A stretch of 64,000 bases of DNA from Gordionus sp. m RMFG-2023 (taxonomy: Eukaryota > Nematomorpha > Gordioida > Chordodea > Parachordodidae): contig NC_088779.1 in assembly GCF_954871325.1 (NCBI RefSeq), positions 29,584,752-29,648,751 on the forward strand, given 5' to 3'. Shown here piece after piece: positions 33,925-45,038 of the stretch. The notes under the pieces were generated by a model, which had not been told where the DNA came from, did no database searches, and saw nothing but the letters and a program-made list of their open reading frames with translations. The first letter of the stretch is position 1. Every line of letters begins with the position of its first letter. Made by a program: the position numbers and the translations under genes.

Positions 33925-34553
33925 ATGTTGCCAAAGTATAATCCAGATTATGACGAGTTTATTTGGTGGAACTATTCTAAAATTAATATCTTAGAATCTA
34001 AATTTTATGAAGAGCAAGCGAAGAAAAATCTATCTCACAAAATACGATCTACAGAGAAGCCGTCTTCCTCTCCAAAACTTAAATCCAAAATTGAAGAAAA
34101 CCATTCAAAATTTGAAATTCCTAAGGAGAAATATGAGACTCAGAGCCAAATATCATCAAAAGATAGATCACTTTCTCCTCTATCAAAAATAAATAATCTC
34201 AAAAACAAAGAAAAAGTTCTTACAATCATTTTAATTTGTATAAAATATACTTGATAAAGGCTTTATCAAAGGAAATAGATGATTGCCTAAATTTAGTTGA
34301 AAAAACATTAAAAGAAGTTTTACTATATTTCTTTTTAACAATAAATATGTTTAATATAGGGTCCTAAATTTATAAACAGTAGAACAGATAATGTTCTAAT
34401 CGAGCGTATAGAAATGTTGGAAAAAGGTTTTAATTTATTTTAACCAGTATTTTACAGATTTTAATAGATAATCAAGAAACCAAGCAAACAATTAAAAATT
34501 TATATGGTGCAATAATAGATCTCACTAAGAAAATTCAACATCTTGTTCATTAA
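33925..34553 (+). CDS. eEF1D-like leucine-zipper protein lacking the GEF domain
   Basis: Four exons (33925-34215, 34260-34316, 34360-34426, 34468-34553) with introns of 44, 43 and 41 bp and consistent phases give a 166-residue protein. The N-terminus EFIWWNYSKINILESKFYEE resembles the eEF1D start (IWFDKFKYDDAERRFYEQ). The C-terminal heptad segment RIEMLEKDNQETKQTIKNL and AIIDLTKKIQHL matches the eEF1D zipper in order and spacing. Between them is a long Ser/Lys/Pro-rich insert. In eEF1D the zipper precedes an acidic region and the EF1-GNE nucleotide-exchange domain; here a TAA follows the zipper at once. I found no exchange domain in the next 3 kb. Possible readings are a split or truncated paralogue, or a coiled-coil protein resembling eEF1D by chance. 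The exon model is solid; the name is a moderate inference. Confidence 0.6.
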
Positions 34554-34570
34554 AATAGTGTTTAAAAAAT

Positions 34571-34745
34571 CAATTGCAATATTTGAAATGATTTTTAGTT
34601 AATTTTTAAATTATTTGCATTCATTTTTTGTTTATGCATCTAAAATAATTTTTAATTATCAATTGCAATATTTGAAATGATTTGTAGCTAATTTTAAATT
34701 ATTTGCATTCATTTTTTGTTTATGTATCTTTAATAATTTTTTAAT
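34571..34745. repeat. Tandem duplication, 89 bp x 2
   Basis: Two adjacent copies starting CAATTGCAATATTTGAAATG (34571 and 34660) and running through TTTGCATTCATTTTTTGTTT. It lies immediately downstream of the eEF1D-like stop codon, so it may be in its 3' untranslated region. Confidence 0.85.
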
Positions 34746-37610
34746 GGATTGAATTATTAGAGTAAAATACAAAATATTTTAACAAAAGATTATTTCCTAT
34801 TTGTTTAAATCTAAATTTTCAAAATGAGAAAAATATTTAATAAATTGTGGCAAGATATTTTTATGACAATCTAATTTTTACAGTTTCTTTATCAATGCAA
34901 AACACTTAATTGAGAGTCTGGGTTTTGTCATACTCTTAAAAAAATAGTGCACCCATTGTTTAAATTGAAGTTGCCTTTTTATTACTATTATCATCAATTT
35001 AAAATTTTAACTGTTAAAATATTGGTTTTTGTAAATTATATTATTGTCTTACTTTTTATATCATTAATTTCTAAATATTCAACTTTAAAAAATAAGTTTA
35101 TTTTTCTTGGAAAAAATTGAGTTTTAGAACAATGAGTGAATAAAAAAAATATGGCATACATATTTTATATATTTCTTTAAGATAATAGTGTCAGGAAGTG
35201 TAAGGGGCTATTTTTATATTGCCTATATTATTTTGTCCAGAATAAAAATTTAAACCCTCAGGCTATATCCTATCTTGACTTGATTTTTTTTCTTATTTCT
35301 ATTCAGAATAGCAGCATGGGCACAATTTTTTTTAGTAATTTCAAGATTTTTGCATCAGGTGCCAAAATTGTAAAATTTGTGAAAAAGAAAATGCTTGCAA
35401 AGGATTGAATAGAAATTCCCTCTATATAAATTATTGATATTTAATTTTAATATTTTTAACAATTATTTTTTGATGATTTTGCTATTTAAACAGATACATG
35501 GCCTAAAAAGGTAAGATACATTTGGGCAAAAGATGTTTGATTTAAAGCCATGCAAATTGGCCTAAAATTTTTAATTATCTCTGGCTGGTCTTATGCCTAA
35601 AAAATTTAAATATTGGCTTGGTCTTGAAAAATATTTTAAAAAATAACAGAATATTATACCTCTTAAAAGATAATTTATCAATGATAAGAACAAAACAATT
35701 GGTGTTCTTAGAGACATGACGCTCACTTTTTTTTCAATATTTAAGAGAAAAGCTTTCAGCTATCTGGCAATCCTAAAGAATTCTTAATCTGCCAGAATAT
35801 TTTGGAAATTTTCAGATCAAATTTTATTATCAATCCATGGTTCTATGCAGTTTTAAATTTTTTTTTGTATAGATTTTTAAGTTTTATATGTTATTTTATT
35901 AATAATTTTCATGTTTTTATTTTTTATAATATAATTTTCTTAAAAAAATGTAGAAAGACTAAATTCTAGCATTTAAAAAAGTACAATAGAACACACTTAA
36001 TGAACTGAAAGATTGATATTTAATAATATTAAACATTTTTGGAAAATATTTATCAGTTAAAAATAAATTCAATATCCACCCGAACATGAATGATATTTCA
36101 TTTTAAAAATACAGAATTTGATTACTAATCACCTTTTTCTTTCTGCCTTTCATTATTAAAGGATGGTGACATCACTATTGGCATCTTGATGATTCGAAAA
36201 ATGTAAGTTTTTTTTAAAAAAAGTGAAAAATTAGTAATACACCGAGAAAATTCTTCTAAAATTTTTTTAAACTAAATAAATCCACCAAAAAACCTCACTG
36301 ATTTCAAAAAGCGAATATATAATTGTTTTTTTGTTCTTCAAGTTGATGCAGAATGTTTAAGTTAAACCTGCAGACCAAGTACACGGATCAAGCCATATTC
36401 TAATTATTTAAAAATACTCAGGCTTGATCAAATATTTTAAACCGCCATAAAGATAAAAACAATGAATATAATATATTTTAAAAAATCCAAGACCTTAATA
36501 TTCAGGTCATGCCAGGTCTGAAAATATAAGACTGAAACTAAAACATTTTTTAAAAAAGGATCTGGGCCAGGCCATGCCAATGCTACCTCTGCAGGTCTCT
36601 GATTATTTTTTTAAAGTGATAAATCAGCCCTATAAGGTCATGTGATTATAAATGGACAAATTGAAATTTACATAAGTTGTAACATTCTCATGAGATAGAT
36701 AATAAAGATGTTTGAATAGAAGCCACTTAAAATAGCAAGCATGATATAAAAAACAACAAAAATATGTATTTTTATTATCTGTAAATATTTTTTAAAAAAC
36801 AGGTTATCTTTACCCCCTCTACCTATATCTCTATATAATGCACATAAATTGAACATTTCAAGTGCTGTATTGTATAAATAATACATTTCAAGGAGTATCG
36901 TGTAAATTAGTAAAATTATTACAAGGCCTAGACCAGATTTAAAAAAATATATATTATTTTTAATTTTTATAATTAATAATGATGATTTAGGATATTTAGT
37001 TTTAAAATATATGGCCTGGATATTTGTTTCAAAAAAGATTTTTAGGCAGCCCAGGTATTTTAAAATAAAATTTTTATAGACCTGGCCCAAGTATATTTAA
37101 AAAATTAAAATGTGGCCCAATCTGGTATGTCTCCTTCCCTTTATAAGAAAAAAATAAATATGAATATCTAAATTTAATTCTTTTAAGAAAAAATTAATAA
37201 CTGAAAAATGTAATGATAAAAGCACCTAAAGCTTTAAAACAAAAGTTATGGGGATGTGGGCACCGAAGTATTTTCATCAGATAAGAAAATCTTGATATCA
37301 AGCAATATAACTTTATGTGAATAAATTAGAGGAAACAAAATTTTATTAAGTATTGTAAAAAAACAATAAACTATTAATAATAAGATATTTCCCAAAGGGA
37401 CAACTATCTGTGATACAATGGGGTTTCCAATAAAATATTAAACATTATGCATAAATATTTAATTTTAATTGTTTATATCTACAATTGACATATTTTTTAA
37501 GTATATATATAATAAATTATATTAAAAAGTATGTACAAAATTATTTTGCTAATCAACTTAAAGAATAATAAACCATATAAAAATTCGATTACACAATAAA
37601 TTATAGATGT
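34746..37610. other. AT-rich intergenic DNA with GC-rich MITE relics
   Basis: No host exon was recognised. Relics of the GC-rich hAT MITE family are visible at about 36360-36605 (ends CTACCTCTGCAGGTCTCTG) and as fragments at about 36920-37130 (GGCCTGGATA, GGCCCAA blocks). A minus-strand open stretch of about 140 codons (36668-37090) runs across these relics and is AT-biased, so it is probably not a gene. Confidence 0.5.
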
Positions 37611-37874
37611 TTATTCGTCAAATTTAGGTATTATTGGAGGTGGTCCGCATGGCTGAAGCATTTTCTCCATTAAATTATGCTTGACCCGAGCTTTACATTC
37701 ATTTTGAGTGATTGTTATAAAATTAGTCAAATCGTAATGTCCTAAATATGATGCTATTGAATCTCTATGTTGATTTGTAACCCATTCCCATTTTGTAGTA
37801 TCGGCATGTCCAGTCCCAACGTATTTTGATTGCAGATGTTCCAATTGACTTAAAATATTATAGCGATCGCCCAT
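37611..37874 (-). CDS. SF3B5: SF3B5, splicing factor 3B subunit 5 (SF3b10)
   Basis: Smallest subunit of the SF3b complex of the U2 snRNP, acting in branch-point recognition in the nucleus. It is a single intronless reading frame of 87 residues, the usual length for the family (86 in human). Strongly conserved blocks are SQLEHLQSKY, GTGHADTTKWEWVTNQHRDS, the YLGHYDL turn, ECKARVKHNLMEKML and QPCGPPP. The start ATG is the family start (MxDRYxIxSQLEHLQ). The sequence is complete with no breaks. The TAA stop lies inside GAATAAAC, so the stop codon overlaps an AATAAA hexamer on the coding strand. Its being intronless agrees with SF3B5 in many animals. Confidence 0.97.
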   Translation of the reverse strand: MGDRYNILSQLEHLQSKYVGTGHADTTKWEWVTNQHRDSIASYLGHYDLTNFITITQNECKARVKHNLMEKMLQPCGPPPIIPKFDE

Positions 37875-38443
37875 TTTTAAAATTGAAGATGAATACTACT
37901 ATAAAATATGATAACAGACTTGTCATATGGCACTCATTCAATCACTTGACAGTTTACATCAAAATAATCAAGTCTCCAGCATCTACATGACAGAAAGTTA
38001 GTTGAAATCATAACCTCTCCCCTCCACAAAATCTAACTATATCCTGAATTTTTTTTACAAAGGGCAACCATTTATAATATCGCAATAATAATTACTTCAA
38101 GGCATCATAATTTATACGAAGAAAGAATAATAAAAAATATTAGTTAGCAATAATTAAATAGTTATTATTAATCGTTATTTAAATTTGTGAGAAAATCTTA
38201 AAACAGTAATAACGTTTAGTCTATAAATACATAATTAGTTAAATTTTATAAAAGAGTTCAATTTATATACATATTTACATAAGGATAAATATATGACTAA
38301 GCATTCTATGTAATAAAAAAAATATATTGTATAAAAAAATTTTTTTTCCAAAAAAGGATGACTTAACAACTTCTAAAAAAGAGGCTAAAAAAGTAATTAA
38401 AATGATTCAAACATATCTTAATAAAAAGAATAGTATGGGATAA
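37875..38443. other. AT-rich DNA upstream of SF3B5
   Basis: Contains the presumed SF3B5 promoter, with no motif I can single out. No coding segment seen. Confidence 0.5.
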
Positions 38444-40299
38444 CAGGGGCGTCACTAGCCTTTACAATCTCAGAAGGTTCAACTAAAAATTATTTTGTTG
38501 ACCTTAGGTCCGATTTGTCCAACTTTTCAAGGTTATATATGAATACATTATACCATTTAAATTTAAATTTGCAAACTCTGAATCTGATTTTTATTGCCAT
38601 TTATTGTGCATACAAATAATGAAAGTAAAACAATACAAGACATTTCTATAATAATATAATTAAATACAAACTATTTACCATTTATTACAATATTAAATAG
38701 TATATTGCTGAGTCTAAAGATTACAAGTGATCAAAAAAAGTTAATTAATTCATCCACTGACTCATTGATAATGTTTTTAAAAAAACACCAGGCAATATAA
38801 TTCCTGGCTTAAAACTAATATAGCATTGTATTACCATTTTAGAAAATCTTTAATAGAAAGGATAGGACTAATAAGAATAATTCTTGGAGATGAGCATATA
38901 AACGACTAATCTAAATCATAAAACTATATGGAGGTTATAGCTTCCTCAAATAACATTAAGGAAGCTAGTTAAGTAATCGAGATAATTATTGTGAGATATT
39001 AAATTTCTAAAAGATTATCTTCCATTTTCACATATGTGTAAATGATTAGACAGTTGATAATTATTGCACATTTAAATTATGAAATCAAATGATCTAAGCA
39101 GCAGGAATAATAAACTTAAATTACATAGTCTTTCAAATAATAGATGCTAGTTAATTTGCAGTAATAGCCATTACACTCGCGATGTAGTGTTTAGTATGTT
39201 AAATAAATTGATCAAACAAAGAGACTAAAATTTTTTAGAAGAAATCATTATGCAAATATATTAAAGTCTTGAGTTATTTACACGGTAAGGAATCCATATT
39301 AGAAATGAATCATTTAATAAATAGAAAATAAGGACTTGAGTTATATGATGATAGCTTAAGATTTAATATATTATCAACACCTCTAGTTATGTCATAAAAT
39401 AATAGTAGTTTGTAATAATATCAAAAATATACTCATATTAAAAATTTAACTCAATACGGTTTTTCAAAGAAAAATAAATAGTTTTCCTAAAACACATAAA
39501 AATAGAAGGAAAAAAATATATCTAATTAGGATTACAGTCATTGAGGGATGAATAATAAAATATATATTTTTAATTATATTTTTTTATTAAAAATAAATAG
39601 AGAGCGTTAATTAAATGCAATTGTTACTTATATTATTAATAGCATTGATTAGTAAAGTATATTAAAATATTTTTTAATATATTCTACAACTGTCAAATAT
39701 GTCTGTAAAAGTGGCATACCTAATATTTTGTAACCAATTCCATATAATAGAGGATTATTAAATATATGTCTTTTATAAAGAAATTTTATATACTTATTTG
39801 CACTTGGAAATATTCTTAGGAAGAGGCATGGTAATTTAATTTAAAATGGTTTAGTTATTTTGAACTCGACTAAAAACATTATTAAATTTTTTAATTTTCA
39901 TTTAATAAATGATTTTATTATTTAATTAGGGTTATAAAAAATTTTAAATAATATGCTTCAGCTGTTAAATACTAAATTGATATTTAGATATTATGACTGA
40001 TATTCATTTTTAACATAGTGAAAATATAGTTTGTATGTACTAATATTCTAATAATTAAAATAGCAATCATTTAAATAAAATTAAGATAAGTCTTATTGAT
40101 AAATATTATAATCAAATCTATATAATATTTAATATAATTATAGCTAAAAGAAATCGTCAGGGGGCTATCAAAAATTTAGTTTTAGTTCAGAGGGATATTA
40201 GGAAGCCATGAAAAAAAAATTTGCTTCAAAAGGCTATTCAAAATTTTCATGTGACTCGATCCCCTGCGTGCTACACCCCCCCCCCCCATGACGCCAATG
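38444..40299. mobile_element. Dispersed 1.86-kb non-coding repeat, copy D1
   Basis: Starts CAGGGGCGTCACTAGCCTTT and ends in a C tract followed by CATGACGCCAATG, so the tips form an imperfect inverted repeat of the hAT kind (CAGGGGCGTCA / TGACGCCAATG). The right end contains GGGGGCTATCAAAAATTTAG and an AAAGGCTATTCAAAATTTT block shared with D2 (61587-63405), which lies in the same orientation. No reading frame was seen, so it would need a transposase from elsewhere. A clear target duplication was not found, so the superfamily is tentative. Confidence 0.7.
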
Positions 40300-41106
40300 C
40301 GTTATGTAAGTACCAGATATTGAGGAGCTTTTCCTTTATGCTTTCGATGATTTTGTTGATACCTTGCAAAAGAGAGCAGTCATAAGGTGTCGATTTTACG
40401 GATCCCGTGTTTAGATCTAATATGATCTTGGTTTTATTTGTGGAAAGATTTGTGTATAGATATTAATATGAGTTGGTCTATACAGAAAATTTTGAGGAAG
40501 GGACAAAAAGATTTCCACAGAGAATTAAAAGCATTTTAAATTATTTTTATAATATAAATGTCTCGGGAATATCCTAGAAAAATGCGTTTTATGTTAGAGG
40601 ACATTTGGCAGTTGCCTTTGATACCGAAGATGAGTTGATTGGGTTTTGACAGCTTTTTATTACGGAAAATATTCAGCGAAGAGAACCTATTACAATCAAA
40701 CGTAATCCACGAACATTTTGTAGGGTAATCAAGCTGGCTTCGAATAAAATAGCGATAACCTCTGGAGATATTCAACTCCTTCATATTTTATTAAGGATGG
40801 ATTAGAGATTGGCCAATAGAGTACTACTTGCAGAGATTAATTGGTTTAGGAGATTTTGCATATAGATAGAAACCATCAAGATCTCCCTAAGAAATCTTAA
40901 TTAATCACTTTGATAGCGTAAAAACTTAATTTCGGAAGTCTGGAAGATCAGAAATAGGACGAGCAGAGAGGTAGCCAGCAAGATTTTAAATAAAGGTTTC
41001 TGCATTCGAAAGTGCTAATGAATCATTGGAGTTATCCTTAAAGCATCTGATGGTAATATTTTTTAAGAAAATTCGAGTGGCCTTAGAAATTTTTTAAAAT
41101 ATATCT
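40300..41106. other. Unassigned stretch with coding-like minus-strand remnant
   Basis: GC is slightly above background from about 40310 to 40930. The minus strand has an open run of 82 codons (40536-40784) that I cannot assign to a family with confidence. It is most likely a remnant of a mobile element. Confidence 0.35.
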
Positions 41107-41351
41107 AAATTTATCAATTTTACGTTGTTATGTAAAAAAAAAATATGTGATTTTATTTATAGAAAGTAGACGCCAAATAATATATATCGTTTATTTTGAG
41201 TAATTATAAAAATTGAATTCTATATTTAAATAAATTCTGGCAGGACCGGCAAATTTTTTTTTAAAAAATCGGGTTCTGGCAGGGCCAGGCAAAACTTTAT
41301 AAAAAAAATTTCGGGCCGAGCTTGAAAAATTAGGCCTAATGCAGATCACTG
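41107..41351 (-). mobile_element. GC-rich hAT MITE fragment
   Basis: Inverted and truncated copy of the 14646-15041 element. It ends in TGCAGATCACTG, has GGCAGGGCC and GGGCCGAGC blocks, and contains the same AT-rich middle (ATTCAATTTTTATAATTACT on the opposite strand). The other end is lost. Confidence 0.7.
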
Positions 41352-41996
41352 GTTTACTTAAAATTTATGTTTTATTTTTTATTAATAGGATTATATATAA
41401 AAAAAACTTGGTTACGAGTAACCTTATTAACATTACTTATGGCCAGGCACAATGTACACTGAGAAGGTGGACACAAGATTACCATTAAATTAAAGGAAGT
41501 TATAGAGCCGTTGACGTCATTAATTAAAAATGAGAGGACGGTAAGGGGCAAATGAAAGTAAGGGAGTATAAGGTTATAATTTTGGTCTCCATTATTTAGC
41601 TGCTGATGTGGGGAGGGAATAAAGTGGCTGCCTTGCCAACTATATTGTTTTTAAAAAAAATTTAATTTATGTTTAAAAAAACATACTAAATATTTGTAGA
41701 TCAGTTTTATAAAGGGATAGGTCAATCAAATCCTTTCTTAAAAAATTCTATTTGGTTGCACCCCTAATTATCACTTTATGAATTATAAATCTGAGCAAAA
41801 TTATTCCAATTTTGATTATGGAAATTTTTAAAATAAAAAGTTGAGCTAAACACTTCATATATCTATTATTTTATCCAAAAAAATATTTTAAATTGAACAT
41901 AAAATATAATTTTTTTTAAAAAAATCCATTCTAACACATTTTACAGAAACGAAATTATTACCTATGAATAAATAATTAAAAATTTGATAAAATAAG
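41352..41996. other. AT-rich DNA downstream of the SRFBP1-like gene
   Basis: No coding segment recognised. A GC-richer patch at 41490-41640 contains one TTGACGTCA. The stretch next to 41996 is the presumed 3' untranslated region of the minus-strand gene. Confidence 0.45.
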
Positions 41997-44265
41997 TTAA
42001 TCAGATTCTTCAAATACATGTCTGTTTTGATAGGTATGACTTATATTTTTCAACGCCGAAGACAAAATAGCTTGTTTTTTATTTGCAGCCTTTTTAGCGG
42101 CCCATGAAGGATGTATATCGATATTTGAACATACTAATGCTTTACTTGATTTGTTTAATTCGGTATTTTGGCGACAATTCCTTTTATTTGTCGTAGATTT
42201 ATCGATATTTTTATTTTGTGACATGTGGTTTTTTTTCAAATTTTTATTATACTGCGGGCCTTTACGAAGATTATTATTAATATTTGTTATACATTTTTCT
42301 TTTAAGAATAATTTTTTATTTTGCGACAAAGAATCAACGAAAGATGAATTAAAGGATATATTCTTCGCCTTATTTTTTTGGTTAGATATTACACCATTGA
42401 AACTTGTACGAGCACAATCTTTTTTAACTTTTTCAACAAAAAATGGATCATTGTACAAATCCGACGATTTATTTTGAATTTCATCAGTTGTGGTTAAATA
42501 CTTTTCATCCATTGGCCCCTTTATATTTAATTCATCAATACTATTTTCTTTCGATAATTCTTGATTTATAGGCTTGATGATCATACTACCTATACAAATT
42601 TCACCTATCATTTTAGATGGTTTGGGAATAGGCAAATTGGAAATCATGTTGATATCTTCAGAAGTTTTCAATTTTTTGGAACAATTTTTTTGGTCAGAAA
42701 TTTGGGAAATGTTTAAATGGGCATCTACTTCTTTTATTTCTTCAATAAAAAGTTTAAAAATAAATAAAACAATTTAGATTATTAAGAATAAAAAGAGAAT
42801 AATTATTTAAATTTTAAGCTTAATTTTTTGCAGCTCATACCAAAAATATTTATAAAAATTTAGTATAATTTATATTTTTGTTGCCTTTTTAAGTCATATC
42901 CAGTGGGAGGGGGGGGGGGGGTTGAGACCTGGCACCATGGATGGGGGCAGTACAGAGGATTATATTTATATTTTTTTAAGTAGGATGTAGAACCAAATTG
43001 GAAACCAAAATGAACTATTATAATTTGAACAATAATAAGAAAATTGAATATAAAAATTTTTGAACAGGTTTTACCCAGTTCATAATAGTTGTTGAAATCT
43101 TATTTATTTTAAATGATCGGCATAAATTAAAATATTTTTAATATAGTTATATGATATACTGTAATTGCCATTTTTGATGGACATGAAATAAAGACATTTT
43201 GCTTTTTTGTTCTGTTCTCATTCTGGCCAAAAGGATTCCAGAAAGAGTACCTAAATATCTAATTTGTTAATATACAATTTTTATTCATAAATTTTTAATA
43301 TCAAATTTGGGCTGTTAATTTATTTTATAAATTAATAAATATGGAAATTTTTTAGATCCAATTTGCACATTGTTATATAAATTTGAGAGTCAAAAAAACC
43401 ATTCTAAATATAAATTTAGTTTTAGTTGATTTTGTGTTATCTTTTTTAGCTTATATTTTAATATAATTTTGTTTTTTGTTTATATATTTTTGAATATTTA
43501 AGAAATTTTTGCTTTTGATCCAACCAGGTTTGTGCATAACATTCTAAAAACTCTTACCTTTATTAATAATCCCATTAGAATTTCCACTTTCAGGATTTTG
43601 AATGATTTTCTCTTTTTGAATATGATCACTAGATATAATTTTATCATTCTTTGTAGATATTCTTAATCTTATATTTGTAATCTTCTTTCTGGATAGGGAT
43701 GATAGAGATGTTGCTATTATATCCTTCCAGTCATTAGCATATAATCTACAAAAATCTTGCATGGCTGTTTTTAAAAGTTTTCCTTGGACAATGAGATTCA
43801 AAGCTGAACCAATAGAATTTAGCTATTAAGAAATATATAAAAATAATATATGTAATTGTTTTAGAAATAAATATTTAAAATAAAAGTGACCATAAATTTT
43901 TTAATGTTTAGAAATGTAAGTTCATTAATATAATATACAAATATGGCAAGTATAATCATAAAATTATATCTCACTCTGTCATTTACAAAGTTAGTAGGTG
44001 GATTTATTAGGATGTTAAATGCATGAATTGAAATTATATCAGGCTTAAGTGACTAACATATATTAAAACATTGAAAGATTTTATAATATATACCTTGATC
44101 GATTTTAATTTTTCAAGGTATAAATCAATTTCATCATTTTCTAAATTATTCTGACTGTTTAAAAATAAGACATAGTATTTTAATAATTATCTTTACATTT
44201 TTAAATATTTAATTTTTCGAATTATTTTTGCTGTTTGTCTAATCTTCTCTCTTTTTGCATGTTTC
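41997..44265 (-). CDS. SRFBP1: SRFBP1/BUD22-like protein (5' end not found)
   Basis: Four exons on the minus strand: 44265-44197, 44154-44094, 43822-43558 and 42739-41997, with introns of 42, 271 and 818 bp; all phases agree. They encode about 380 residues. The key evidence is the C-terminus DIHPSWAAKKAANKKQAIL followed by VFEESD, the BUD22/SRFBP1 signature (vertebrate LHPSWEASRRRKEQ ... FDD). Also seen are NDPFFVEKVKK, like the DDFFIGKVRR motif, and N-terminal basic helices (KREKIRQTAKIIRKIKYLK). The family acts in small-subunit ribosome biogenesis in yeast and binds SRF in vertebrates. The middle is low-complexity Asn/Lys/Ser. The exon before 44265 must end in phase 2 and was not located; a LINE lies just upstream. 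The intron at 42740-43557 contains a long G tract at 42908. Confidence 0.7.
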
Positions 44266-44751
44266 CTGAATAAAATTTTCTAAGTAAAATAATAATATAG
44301 TAAAAATATGTGATGAACTATATAAAAATATACAGTATTATTAAAAATTTCTCTTTTTTGAGAATCGATCATTTTTGAATGGTTTTATGTATTAGTCTTT
44401 TGAAATTAAAATATTGACAACCTGTCACTTTTCATATTAAAAGTTTAGTAACAAGGATTAAGTGATCCATGTTTACAAAATGATAAAAAATAAATTAAAT
44501 ACAATTAGATGTCTAAATGATTAAAATATTTTAGACTAAATAAATTTTAGTGTTCTAATTTTAAAATAGCTTTTATTTATTCTATATAATGTATCTGTTT
44601 TTTTTTTTAAATAAACCATATTTATTTATAATATTTTAATAAGGGAAAGAAGAGAAAGTATAATTTGAAATTTGCTTTGAACCCAACAATTCTTACCAGG
44701 AACCAAATATTTGAGTTTGTGAAAGGGAAGTATCATTTACTGATTAATATC

Positions 44752-44945
44752 GGCGGCGGTGACATCTATTTTCCATGCATAGCATATTATATAGCATCAT
44801 ATTTGGAGTTGAAGGTCCAACATAAACTATTTTGACATCTCTAGGTTTCATTTCTTGTTCTAGATTAAGAGTAAGGTGCTGATCTCCTAGTCTAATTCCG
44901 ATCACCAAATTTGGAGCTTCCTTGATGTATATAATGTGCCATCTT
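44752..44945 (-). other. Unassigned open stretch
   Basis: About 64 minus-strand codons without a stop, including EAPNLVIGIRLGDQHLTLNL and KIVYVGPSTPNMMLYNMLCM, with more even codon composition than the surroundings. It lies between the LINE and the first located SRFBP1-like exon on the same strand. It could be an upstream exon of a host gene or a transposon relic. I do not recognise it, and no start codon or splice sites decide the matter. Confidence 0.3.
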
Positions 44946-45038
44946 CTTTTTCACAGGAGAAATTTAAACGCATCTCACGCCTACAAACATGACATTTGGC
45001 TTATATTAAAATTGCCCTTCTCATCGCCGATTCTGTGA

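Noticed and set aside
36668-37090. 140-codon minus-strand open run
   Set aside because: Overlaps GC-rich MITE relics and has an AT-driven composition rich in Ile, Leu, Phe and Tyr; probably not a gene.
40536-40784. 82-codon minus-strand open run
   Set aside because: It vaguely resembles mobile-element polyprotein remains, but no motif was firm enough to name a family.
42151-42477. 108-codon plus-strand open run
   Set aside because: Antisense shadow of the last exon of the SRFBP1-like gene.
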